Source: Xanthomonas citri pv. mangiferaeindicae (GTDB lineage: Bacteria; Pseudomonadota; Gammaproteobacteria; Xanthomonadales; Xanthomonadaceae). Taken from it: 64,000 bases of DNA. The translations under genes were made by a program, and so were the position numbers. The notes below the pieces were generated by a model, which saw only the letters and a program-made list of their open reading frames with translations, was not told the origin of the DNA and did no database searches. The stretch lies in contig CP016836.1 of the NCBI GenBank assembly GCA_002240395.1, forward strand, positions 3,472,001-3,536,000, read 5' to 3'. Below, piece after piece: positions 9,729 to 18,345 of this stretch (its first letter is position 1; every line of letters begins with the position of its first letter).

Positions 9729-9864
9729 GGGCGACTCCGACGGGAAGATCGGATTCTTCGGCCGGCGCGGGGGCTTCACAGGTGCCATTGGTCACGCCTG
9801 CCCAATGCAATGACCGGAGCCGGCATACCCAAGGCCGAGCGCGGCCCCTCGCCGCGATCGAGCA

Positions 9865-10239
9865 TCAGTCAAGGTACTTCCCCGAGCCCGCCCCATCCTT
9901 ATGGCGTACGCGCAACTGCGCCAGAATCTCGGGCGCCAGCAGTCGGGCATTGATGCCATGTCGCGTGCGGCTGGAGGCACGCGGCGCCCAATGGGTGACG
10001 CACCCGCAGGTCCGACACCGGTGGAAGTCGACATGGCGCCCGTTCCAGGCATAAGTGTCGGTGCCACCGTCCACCGGCAGCCCAGTGATGTCGGCGGCCT
10101 CGTAATAGACCCACAGCACGCCGTAGCGCCGGCACAGGCTGCAGTTGCAGTCGATGACCTCGACGGGTGCGTGGTTGACATGCATCACCACCGCACCGCA
10201 GTGACAGCTGGCGCGCACGCCGGGATTGGAGTCGGCCAT
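9865..10239 (-). CDS. GFA-family (glutathione-dependent formaldehyde-activating-like) zinc protein
   Basis: A 124-residue protein with the cysteine pattern of the GFA/CENP-V fold: CHCGAVV near the N-terminus, CNCSLCRRYG about 20 residues later, and CRTCGCVTHW further on. Zinc binding is expected from these cysteines. Members are commonly annotated as formaldehyde-activating, but most have no tested activity. The start MADSNPG at 10239 removes an arginine-rich extension without domain features. It is followed after 136 bases by the beta-lactamase-like gene on the same strand. Confidence 0.82.
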   Translation of the reverse strand: MADSNPGVRASCHCGAVVMHVNHAPVEVIDCNCSLCRRYGVLWVYYEAADITGLPVDGGTDTYAWNGRHVDFHRCRTCGCVTHWAPRASSRTRHGINARLLAPEILAQLRVRHKDGAGSGKYLD

Positions 10240-10373
10240 CGCGGTGTCCTCGGAGATGTCGTCAATGCAATCGCGTGTGCGTCGACGCCGGCGCGAACCC
10301 GAACAGCGAGGCCAGGACAACGCGCGCAAAGTTGATGGATCCCGTCATCGACGCGGCTCCGGTTCGAACATGC

Positions 10374-11035
10374 TCAGCGACGCTCGATCGCCACGATCGT
10401 GCCGAGCACGCTCGCCTGCTCGCCGGACGGGCCGAACGCCGTGCGCGAAAGCGAACCGACGAACACCTCCCGCCACTGCGCAGGCGCCAATGCCAGTGCG
10501 GCCAGTTCATCGGCGGCGCTCGGGTACACCGTGTCCGGCGCACTCCACGACCACGGCGCCCGCGAGCCATGGGTGACGAGCAGCAGCAAGCCCCCTGCCC
10601 CGACCGCCTGCGCGGCGCGCCGCAGCACCTGGGTGCGGCCAAAGGGCATCGGCGACTGCAGGAACAGCGCCGTCACCAGATCGAACGTGCCTTCCGGGAA
10701 GCTCTCGCCCAGCTCGTGACGTGCGAACTGGACATGGCCGGCCACCCCCGCGGCGCTGGCCGCCACTCGCGCCGCTTCGAGGGCCGTCTCGGAGATATCG
10801 ACCCCAGTGACCATCCAGCCGCGCTGCGCCAGCCAGATCGCATCGTCGCCGCGGGCGCAGCCCAGTTCCAAGGCGCGCCCCGGGGGCGCCCTTCGGCAAA
10901 GCGCGTCAACACTTCAGACGGCCGCCCGCTGGTCGGCGTGGTTCTGCCGGCGTAGACGCGCTCCCAGAAAGCGTGCGCGGTGTCGTCAGTGTGTTCCCCT
11001 GCGGAGGGCGCTGGATGTCGGTTCGAGGAAGTCAT
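10374..11035 (-). pseudogene. Class I SAM-dependent methyltransferase, one-base frameshift
   Basis: The N-terminal part (MTSSNRHPAPSAGEH from the ATG at 11035, with AFWERVYAG) and the main methyltransferase domain lie in two frames. The SAM-binding motif LELGCARGDDAIWLA and the following VTGVDIS are in the second frame, which ends at 10374. One missing base in the C/G runs at 10878-10886 separates them; adding it gives a single protein of about 220 residues. It is divergent from an Rrf2 regulator at 11109, a pairing often seen for such methyltransferases. Substrate unknown. Confidence 0.8.
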
Positions 11036-11108
11036 GTAACATACGATGTACCGTAAGTGTGCGGGCGTCAACCCTCGTGCGTTCATTTGTTACAGAAGGA
11101 GTCAAGCC

Positions 11109-11549
11109 GTGCGTCGAGACAGCCGCCTCCCCCGGGTCCTGCACGCGCTGCTGCATCTCGAGCACATGGAGGGCCCAGCGACCTCGGAGCTGATTGCCCA
11201 GATGCTGGGCACCAATCCGTCCGTGGTCCGCCGCACGATGGGGGGCCTGCGCGAGGCCGGCATCGTGGTCTCAGTGAAAGGTCATGGCGGCGGCTGGTCG
11301 CTCGCCAAGCCACTGACCGACGTCTCGCTGCTCGAGATCTACCACGCACTCGGCGCGCCCACGCTGTTCGCCATCGGCAGCGATGACGAGCAGACCACCT
11401 GCCTGCTGGCCCGCGCCGCGAACGCGGCCACCGCCCATGCGCTGGCCCATGCGCAGCAGCAGTTCGAGGACCATCTGGGCAGCGTGTCCGTCGCGGACCT
11501 GGCCGCGGATTTTCGCGCCTGGCAGGGTGAGTCTGGCTTGGGACGCTGA
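11109..11549 (+). CDS. Rrf2-family transcriptional regulator
   Basis: A 146-residue protein starting at a GTG (11109) preceded by a good ribosome site (AAGGAG, 11096-11101). The winged helix spans MEGPATSELIAQMLGTNPSV and VRRTMGGLREAGIV, then VKGHGGGWSLA, typical of Rrf2 proteins. The conserved iron-sulfur cysteines of IscR/NsrR are absent (only C94-like in TTCLLARA), so a redox cluster is unlikely; it resembles the YwnA-like branch. It is divergent from the methyltransferase gene, and a short palindrome at 11039-11049 lies between them. Confidence 0.82.
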   Translation: MRRDSRLPRVLHALLHLEHMEGPATSELIAQMLGTNPSVVRRTMGGLREAGIVVSVKGHGGGWSLAKPLTDVSLLEIYHALGAPTLFAIGSDDEQTTCLLARAANAATAHALAHAQQQFEDHLGSVSVADLAADFRAWQGESGLGR

Positions 11550-11632
11550 GCGGTGCCGAGCGTAGCGACGTAGCGTGGTGGCCTGCTCCCGTAGGGCAAG
11601 CCATCACGCAACCTATTGAAGGCCGAGCCCGA

Positions 11633-12030
11633 ATGAAGGCGCTTGTCAGAGTCGCGATCCTGTTGCTGCCTCTCGGCATGTCGGGCTGCGTGATCGGCAA
11701 TGGAAGAATCTGCGGGCCGCAAACGCTGAGGATCTACTGCGACAAAGAGGCATTCGACAGCCTGCACAACCGGCCTTCGCTCACGGAAAGATGGCAGCAC
11801 CCCGCACCCCAGCAGATCGAGCGCCCCCAGGATTGGATCGCCTGCGGTGGCAGCGCTGATGGCGGCTATGCAGGTGTGTCCGCAGCACGGATGCGGAGCG
11901 CGTAAAGCTGTCTAGGGACAACTTAGACAAAATCCAGCGCTGCTTGATGGGCAAGGGCTACCGCTACACAGGCACGTGCGAAGGCAAGATTCCCAGCCAG
12001 TACCCGGCCTGCCTGACCACCCTCAAGTGA
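11633..12030 (+). pseudogene. Small lipoprotein gene, one-base frameshift
   Basis: The frame from 11633 gives a lipoprotein signal (MKALVRVAILLLPLGMSGC, lipobox cysteine at 19) and a short exported domain with several cysteines, but stops at 11905. The following bases in the next frame encode a natural continuation, DAERVKLSRDNLDKIQRCLM then GKGYRYTGTC, ending PACLTTLK at 12030. One base is missing around 11878-11884. Restored, the protein would be about 132 residues with paired cysteines. Function unknown; it is an outer-membrane or periplasmic lipoprotein by its signal. Confidence 0.6.
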
Positions 12031-12188
12031 AGACGGCGGTTGACGCCAAGCACTTGTTCCAGATTTCTTCGCTGCCGCCTAGGCACGCTCATGAGACGTA
12101 TGCGACCGCAAAACAACCGCGCGCGGGCTAAGCTAGTGGAACACGACGGCATGCATGGATGACCGGTATGGCAGCGGATCGCAATAAA

Positions 12189-12746
12189 ATGACCACCCCA
12201 CTCATCGCCCCGGCACTGATACTGCTCTCCGCCGCAGCGTGCGCCACCGATGCCACCCATAGTGTCCACTTGGATGTCGATTTGGCGACGCTGGTGCGCG
12301 AGATTGACGCTCCGCCAACCTCACTGCACCAGACTCTAATCTCAAGGCTCAGCAGCAAGATTGAATCGCCTGACGCCACGATCGAACTGGGGCCTCTGTT
12401 ATCCAAGGACGGGGTCACACTGACCAACATATCGGTTCGGCGAGGACTCCCTCACTATTCGGGATCTTCGTCCATCGTGATGAGCGTCGATCAGATGCCA
12501 TGCTATTCGACAGCGCAGGTCCGTCACGATTTTTCAATTGATGACACGGGAACCTCTCAACAAGTGGTGCATGCAACATCAGGAGGAATCCAGAGCGTTA
12601 AGCTCATCGACTGGATGACGAGCAGAACACCTCGCGGCGAAATCAAGTTCTTCTATGACCGCTCAGAATGCGTCACCGCCATCCAGATCAATCGACGCGC
12701 TCCGGCCAAGCACAGCAGGAACAGACTAGCCGAGTCGAAAACATAG
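12189..12746 (+). CDS. Exported protein of unknown function
   Basis: A protein of about 185 residues. The start MTTPLIAPAL at 12189 places a signal peptide of about 20 residues (ILLSAAACATD); an upstream ATG at 12159 would add ten residues. The mature part has no motif I recognise, apart from two cysteines (YST-flanked C and SECVTAIQ) that could pair. Codon use is less GC-rich than its neighbours, suggesting an acquired gene. No role is proposed. Confidence 0.55.
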   Translation: MTTPLIAPALILLSAAACATDATHSVHLDVDLATLVREIDAPPTSLHQTLISRLSSKIESPDATIELGPLLSKDGVTLTNISVRRGLPHYSGSSSIVMSVDQMPCYSTAQVRHDFSIDDTGTSQQVVHATSGGIQSVKLIDWMTSRTPRGEIKFFYDRSECVTAIQINRRAPAKHSRNRLAESKT

Positions 12747-12849
12747 GCCATTTGCTCGAACACGCGCCGTGGCCACGCAGTTGCAGCGCGGTCCCCGATT
12801 AGTAAGATCGGCCCAAGGAGAGGGGAGCAAGCAGCCACGGAGGACAGCA

Positions 12850-13473
12850 ATGATGATGGGGACCCTTCCGAAGGTCTGGGACGCGTGCGACAAGATCAGG
12901 CACGCGATCGTGCGTGGGCGATTCGTCCCAGGGCAGCGTCTGGAACCGGCCACATTGGCCGATGAGCTCACCACCAGCCTCACCCCGATCCGGAACGCGC
13001 TGTATCGGCTGAGCGGCGAACGCCTGGTCGATGCGCATTCGCGAGACGGCTTCTACGTGCCCCTGCCCACCGAGGCCGCCCTGCGCGAGCTCTACGACTG
13101 CATGGAAGAGCGGCTGCTGACCTGCCTGGCCCGTGGCGCCTTGCCCGGTGACAGACCGTACAAGCGCCCCACCCCACACGATGGCGCCGCCGAGGCGACG
13201 TGGCTGCTGTTCGACACCATTGCGCTCAAGACGCGCGTTGTCGAGACACGGTATATCACCCAACAGGCCAACGACCGACTCGCGCCGATCCGTGTTGCCA
13301 AGCGCAGCCTGTTTCCCGACGCACACGCCGAGCTGGACGAATTGATCACGGCCTGGGAGTGCGCCGACATCGCACGCCTGGCACGTGCGCTGCACGCCTA
13401 CCACGACCGTCGCCTCAACCGGGTGCCGGACATCGTGGCGCTGTTGAACGAAGCGCGCCACGCGCCGCACTAG
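12850..13473 (+). CDS. GntR-family regulator of the lasso-peptide cluster
   Basis: A 207-residue protein with a GntR winged helix at the N-terminus (IRHAIVRGRFVPGQRLEPAT, LADELTTSLTPIRNALYRL) and an all-helical C-terminal domain of the FadR/FCD type. The start at 12850 follows a GGAGG ribosome site. It is the first gene of the lasso cluster, 153 bases before the precursor, and a 7-bp-arm palindrome at 13515-13536 in that gap is a candidate operator. GntR regulators occur in several proteobacterial lasso clusters that carry an isopeptidase. Confidence 0.75.
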   Translation: MMMGTLPKVWDACDKIRHAIVRGRFVPGQRLEPATLADELTTSLTPIRNALYRLSGERLVDAHSRDGFYVPLPTEAALRELYDCMEERLLTCLARGALPGDRPYKRPTPHDGAAEATWLLFDTIALKTRVVETRYITQQANDRLAPIRVAKRSLFPDAHAELDELITAWECADIARLARALHAYHDRRLNRVPDIVALLNEARHAPH

Positions 13474-13514
13474 ACGGAATGCGCGATGCACCGCAATTTG
13501 CGGTTGCGCATCAC

Positions 13515-13536
13515 ACTTCCAGGGAATTTTGGAAGT
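13515..13536. promoter_or_regulatory. Palindrome upstream of the lasso precursor, candidate GntR operator
   Basis: ACTTCCA (13515-13521) and TGGAAGT (13530-13536) form a perfect inverted repeat with an AT-rich 8-base centre. It lies 42 bases past the GntR stop and about 90 bases before the precursor start, where a promoter for the biosynthetic operon is expected. No T-run follows, so it is not an obvious terminator. Binding by the adjacent GntR protein is an inference. Confidence 0.5.
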
Positions 13537-13626
13537 ACACAACAAAAATCATTTGAGAACACTCGCAGGCGCTTCAACACTGGCTGCGTCATGGATGGTC
13601 CATGACATAACCGAAAGGAGACAGTG

Positions 13627-13767
13627 ATGAAGACTCAAGAGAAGACCCACGCCACGTCGCCGAACGACGTCGTCGAACTCGGCGCCGCCAGCGTCGAGAC
13701 CAAGGGCGAACTGATCGGCGTCGAGTTCATGGGGGACGACCCCGCACGTGGCATCTCCGAGCAGTGA
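13627..13767 (+). CDS. Lasso peptide precursor (A), 46 aa, predicted 7-residue ring
   Basis: A 46-residue peptide, MKTQEKTHATSPNDVVELGA and onwards, preceded by an AGGAG ribosome site. The leader ends SVETK, with the threonine two residues before the cut that lasso B proteases require. The predicted 20-residue core is GELIGVEFMGDDPARGISEQ. Gly1 would bond to an acidic side chain at position 7, 8 or 9; only Glu7 fits (positions 8 and 9 are Phe and Met), giving a 7-residue ring as in the xanthomonins. Asp11, Asp12 and Glu19 are too far. It sits between the GntR regulator and the B and C genes, the normal order. The exact cleavage point and plug residues are inferred. Confidence 0.9.
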   Translation: MKTQEKTHATSPNDVVELGAASVETKGELIGVEFMGDDPARGISEQ

Positions 13768-13817
13768 GGCGGCAACGGGGCGCGCCACCCATGGCGCGCC
13801 CCTCGCCCGTGACCGCC

Positions 13818-14498
13818 ATGCCATACCAGCTCCGCTCCGATCACTCGTTCTGTCGTGTCGACGGGCGCGTCGTCCTGCTCGATTTGACCGGTGATCGTTA
13901 CTTCCGCCTGCAGCCTGAATTGGAGCGGGTCCTCGTCGCGCATCTTGTCGAAGGCGCGGACTGCACGGAAGACGAACTGGCGCACCTGGCAGCATTGGGC
14001 GTCCTCACTGAAGACGCGCAACAGACCCCGTTCTTCGACCGGGTCGCGCCGACGCCGCCACGGCGAAGCGCGCTGGAAGAGGCGCCCTTGTCGGCGGCAA
14101 TACCGTTTGGCGCGCAACTGCGGACGCTGGTACTCGTCGCGAAGCTGAGCATCGCACTCAAGACCCGCGCCCTAATCAACATTCTTGCTTCGGTATCGAA
14201 CGAGCGCGCCGCGAGAACGCCTGGTGCCGAGACTGCCCGGAGCATCGACGAAAGTGGGCTAATCGATGCAGCGGGGACATTTGCCCGCGCACGTCTCGCC
14301 GTCCCCATTGAGACCTGCTGCCTACTCGATTCGCTGAGCCTCCTGCGCTTTCTCTCTGGCCGCGGCCTGTTCGCGCGCCTCGTGATGGGCGTAACCGGCT
14401 CGCCGTTCTCCGCTCACTGCTGGGTACAGGCCGGTGATCTGGTCCTCAACGACAGCGTCGGGCATGCCATGGCGCACACACCAATTCGGGTGATCTGA
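13818..14498 (+). CDS. Lasso peptide B protein (fused leader-binding domain and leader peptidase)
   Basis: A 226-residue protein. Residues 1-80 form the PqqD-like leader-recognition domain (HSFCRVDGRVVLLDLTGDRY), and residues 95-226 the transglutaminase-like cysteine protease with Cys167 or Cys168 (IETCCLLDSL), His200 (FSAHCW) and Asp212 (LNDSVGH). Proteobacterial lasso clusters usually carry this fused form. It cleaves the leader after the Thr-Xaa pair of the precursor so that the cyclase can act. The stop overlaps the start of the cyclase gene by one base (TGATG), implying coupled translation. An upstream ATG at 13791 is possible. Confidence 0.88.
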   Translation: MPYQLRSDHSFCRVDGRVVLLDLTGDRYFRLQPELERVLVAHLVEGADCTEDELAHLAALGVLTEDAQQTPFFDRVAPTPPRRSALEEAPLSAAIPFGAQLRTLVLVAKLSIALKTRALINILASVSNERAARTPGAETARSIDESGLIDAAGTFARARLAVPIETCCLLDSLSLLRFLSGRGLFARLVMGVTGSPFSAHCWVQAGDLVLNDSVGHAMAHTPIRVI

Positions 14499-16222
14499 TG
14501 CGCTACCGATACCTCGGCTTGATCGGTGACCCAGCAGCGGCGGATGCGCTGACGCCAAAGCTCGCAGCGCTCGGCCTTCAGAAGCGTCTCAATGTGGGCG
14601 CGGCCGCGCTGTTCGTCTCAGACGACACGCCGGTTCTGCATGCCCCAGACGACGGTCTCCTGCTTGGGCGTCTGTTCGACGGTTCGGGGGCTCGTGTCGA
14701 AAACCTGAGGCGCCTCGCTACCGGCGTTGAGCAAGACGCCTTGCCCACGTGGCTGGCGCGTCGCTGCTGGGGCGAGTACCTGTTGGCACTGCGGGCAGCA
14801 GACGGAGGAGTGCGCCTCACACGCGACCCGGCGCCCGCCGGCGCCTTTCCCTGCATCTACGCGCAGCACCAGCAGGGCGCGATCTTTGCCTCTGACATTG
14901 CGCTCATGCGTGAGGTGCCTTTTCAGGCGGGACGTATCGACTGGGAGACGATCACCCGTTGCCTCGCCTACCCGCAGGCCAAGTTGGATCGCACGGGTAT
15001 CGAGGGTGTGCGAGAGCTTCTTCCGGGCAGCACCCTGCATGTCGGCACTACCTGCCGGATCACGCAGACGTGGTCGCCCTGGACGTTTACAGAAGCGAAC
15101 CAGCGGCACACCGATCCGCGCGAGGCGGCGGCGGATGTCCGCAGTGCAGTCACGCGTGCAGTGACGGCTGCCGCCAGCGATGCAGGCACTTTGCTCCTCG
15201 AACTTTCGGGCGGCCTCGACTCGTCCGTCGTCGGCATCTGTCTGAAGGGCCGATCGGATCGGGTGGTCTGTAGCACGCTACGCGCCCCCACACCAGGCGC
15301 AGACGAGCAGCACTACGCGGCCCAAATTGCCGATCGGCTCGGCGCACCGCTGCATATCGCCGAACTCCGGCTCGATGCGGCCCACCATCACTTTCCCCTG
15401 CCCGTGAGGACCCCGCTACCACGCGTGGGCGCACTGCAGCAGACCATCGATGCCACAGTTCAGGCGGTGGCAGAGCAGCTTGGTTCCGGTACTTTCCTGA
15501 CGGGTGGCGGCGGCGATGCCGTATTCGCTTACCTCAAGTCGGCCGCGCCAGCAGCCGACGCCTTCCGCAGTCGAGGCGTGGCCTGCGGTACCGCTGCGGT
15601 TCGCGATCTCGCCACCCTGCACGGCTGCACGCGCTGGAAGGCAGGAAAACTCACCCTGGCCAAGCTCTTCAAGCGGCCGCGTGACTTGCTGGCGCCCGAC
15701 ACGCGCTTTCTCGCCAGCCAGGCCGTCCTGCCGCCACCTGCCCCCCATCCATGGCTCGACGGCGCGGACGACGCGTTGCCTGGCGACCGCGAACGCGTAT
15801 TCGCCCTTACGGTAACGCAGATGTTCCGCGACAGCGCCCCACGCGCCAAGGTTCGCCATATGGAAATGCCTCTTCTCTCCCAGCCCGTGGTGGAAGCGTG
15901 TCTGCGTGTCCCAAGCTGGATGTGGGTTGCCGGTGGTCGCAATCGCGCCGTCGCGCGCGATGCCTTTGCCGACGTTCTGCCAGAGGACATCGTGCGACGG
16001 CGCAGCAAGGGCAGTTTCATGAGCTACATCGGGATGGTCTACGACCGCAACAGACGCGACATGCGCGCGTTCCTGTTGGACGGCAAGCTGCACGCCCAGG
16101 GGCTTCTCGACACGGTTGAGCTCCGGCGCGTCCTCGACGACGACCGCCCGTTACGGGACCGCGGGTTCATTCGACTGTTCGATCTTTGCACCGCGGAGAA
16201 CTGGGCCCGGCAGCAGGGCTGA
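14498..16222 (+). CDS. Lasso cyclase (C), asparagine-synthetase-like
   Basis: A 574-residue homologue of asparagine synthetase B. The ATP-pyrophosphatase motif SGGLDSS is at residues 237-243, and further conserved blocks are TGGGGDAVFAY and the C-terminal RRRSKGSF. The N-terminal glutaminase-like domain lacks the catalytic Cys2 (it begins MRYRYLG), as in lasso cyclases, which use ATP to activate the ring Glu and join it to Gly1 of the core. It starts on the last base of the B gene. Its 3' end overlaps, head-on, the end of the isopeptidase gene by about 70 bases. Confidence 0.9.
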   Translation: MRYRYLGLIGDPAAADALTPKLAALGLQKRLNVGAAALFVSDDTPVLHAPDDGLLLGRLFDGSGARVENLRRLATGVEQDALPTWLARRCWGEYLLALRAADGGVRLTRDPAPAGAFPCIYAQHQQGAIFASDIALMREVPFQAGRIDWETITRCLAYPQAKLDRTGIEGVRELLPGSTLHVGTTCRITQTWSPWTFTEANQRHTDPREAAADVRSAVTRAVTAAASDAGTLLLELSGGLDSSVVGICLKGRSDRVVCSTLRAPTPGADEQHYAAQIADRLGAPLHIAELRLDAAHHHFPLPVRTPLPRVGALQQTIDATVQAVAEQLGSGTFLTGGGGDAVFAYLKSAAPAADAFRSRGVACGTAAVRDLATLHGCTRWKAGKLTLAKLFKRPRDLLAPDTRFLASQAVLPPPAPHPWLDGADDALPGDRERVFALTVTQMFRDSAPRAKVRHMEMPLLSQPVVEACLRVPSWMWVAGGRNRAVARDAFADVLPEDIVRRRSKGSFMSYIGMVYDRNRRDMRAFLLDGKLHAQGLLDTVELRRVLDDDRPLRDRGFIRLFDLCTAENWARQQG

Positions 16223-18312
16223 AGGCGCGACCCGGGCATCGCGCGGTCTCGCCACCGCCAGTGCCTCCCGCATGGCACGCCAGGACGCGTACTGCGCCGC
16301 CTTGTCCGGCCCCTCCTCCTCTTTCCCAAGCAGCCAAAAGCGAAACCAGTCCAGATTGCGCTCGTACACAGCAAGCTTGTGGCGGGGCTGGAACTTTTGG
16401 TGCGGCTCATGCGGAAAGACGTACATGTCTGCGCGCCCGGACCGGATCAGCGGAATCGCGTAATCCAGTACGTGCATGTACTCCTGCTCTGGCATCTGCA
16501 TCAGGATCGGAATGCGGAACCGGTCGAGATTGAACAGCGGCGACATCTGTTGCCAGCGCGGATGGCTCGTATCCAGCCCCCAAGTTGCCAGTACATCTCA
16601 AGGCGTGATTCGAAAGCCTCGCCCTGCAGGCCCAGCAGCAGGCGCAACTGCGGCGAGATCATTGGTGAACTCACCGACGCGGCCGTCAGCACATCGGAAT
16701 ACATCGCCGTCCACAGGGTGGCTTCGGTGCCGAAACTCAACCCGCCCATGCCGACCTTGCCCCGATCTACCAGGCCCTGTGAAGCCAGATAGTCCACCGC
16801 GCTCTCCACCGCAGAACGCGCCAACTCGTAACGTTCCACCGCATCCATACGCACCCGCGCCCGGTTGATGCAGAGCGAGGCGATGCCGTTCGCGGCAAGA
16901 GCGGCAAATGGAATCTCGTCGCCGAGACCACCACGCACGTAGCCGAGGCACCAGTAGTAGCTGATTACCAGCGGCGCCGGAGCAGCACGCGCCTGCGCGG
17001 GTGGGTAGAACTGGCCTGTGAAGCGCACCCCATGCGCATCGGTCCACTGGACCATCCGTGCCGGTGTCGCCTGCGTATCCCATGTCAGCCGTGCGTTCGG
17101 GGCATGGAGCACCCGGCGCTCACCCGATGTCAGATCCACGCGCTCGAGCCGGGGCGGTTGGTTCGGCTCGGCGACGACACAGGCCAGGGCTGCTGTCGAG
17201 ACCCCACACATGCTCGCGCGGTCGCGCCCGCCGCCGATCAAACCATCGGTCACGGCCACAGGCTGCACTGCACCAGTCGCGGTGTTCCATCGGAAGATCG
17301 ACTGCGCGTAGCCAGTCTCCGGCTCGGTCACCGTGAACAGCACATCGTCGGTCTCTGGCCGCCACTGCACGGAAGTGATCGCCGCCCCCGTGCAGGCGGG
17401 CGCGCGGCAGACGATCCGGGCCGACGGCTTGGTGGCGTCAACGACCGAGAGCACCACGTCGGGCGACTCACGCAACCCGTCGCGACTGCCGACACGCGTG
17501 ACCAGCACAGTCCGCGGACCACCCGGCTCTAACGCCCGCTTCCACGCGTTGCGCACATCCGCGGTGGCGAGCCGACTATCGGCATCCTCGGCGGGCTGCC
17601 CGTCTGTGGGCCGCTGCGCCCCTGTCGCCAGATCGACCGCATGCCAACGGTCCGGCGCATCCGAAAGCAGCGGATACCGGATGACCTCGTTGTCGCGCAG
17701 CCGCTGGGTGGCCGGCTGCTCACCCAGGTAGCCGGAACGGAACAAGCCTTGCCCCACTGCGATCGCGGCATCCAGGCGAATACCAGCGTCGTAGTCCTGC
17801 AAGTCTGCGTCGAGCACCTCATCGCGCGTCGCGCCCACCGCGTAATGGAGCGTGCGACCGTCCTGACTCAGATGGAAGGCCCGGACATCCGCCGGATCGC
17901 GCGTCGTCCGGCGCACCGCGGCCCCATCCACGGCAGCGCGCCACACCTCGACCTTGCCATCGATCAGGGCGCGATAGTGGAGCCACCGACTGTCGGGCGA
18001 CCACACCACGTCCGGCGGCAGTGGCACGCCGGATGAGTTCCGCAGCGGCGTGCCGCCATCGGCCACCCGACGCGGCGGCGACGCATCGACGAGGCTCGCG
18101 ACATACCAGGCCGTTTCGTATGTGTTCCGCTCCACGGAGGCCCGCTCCGTGCGATCGGCCACCCAGCGCCCGTCGGGTGACACCACCGGACCGGCCAGAT
18201 CGGTGACCTCGACCAAGGCCCGCGGCGTCACCGCACCCGCGTTACCCACGCTCGCGGCCAGTGCGAGGAGGCCCATGTAAAGGTGACCGCGTGCCCTGCC
18301 CCGCTGCTTCAT
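16151..18312 (-). pseudogene. Lasso peptide isopeptidase (S9 family, AtxE-like), one-base frameshift
   Basis: A secreted beta-propeller plus alpha/beta-hydrolase of the S9 (prolyl oligopeptidase) family. The start MKQRGRARGH at 18312 gives a signal peptide ending GNAGA; an ATG at 18339 is also possible. The nucleophile lies in GGLSFGTE (S526). The frame breaks after MYWQLGG at the C5 run 16577-16581; adding one base gives LDTSHPRWQQMSPLFNLDRF and a continuous C-terminus with the likely catalytic His in FQPRHKLA, ending at 16151, about 720 residues in all. Isopeptidases of this type open the ring of the partner lasso peptide after uptake. Its presence beside a TonB receptor and lasso genes makes this role likely. 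Confidence 0.85.
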
Positions 18313-18345
18313 CGGTCCAGCGTTCCATTCATATCTCATGGCGAC

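Noticed and set aside
13627..13767. Eight- or nine-residue lasso ring
   Set aside because: Core positions 8 and 9 are Phe and Met, so neither can form the ring bond with Gly1.
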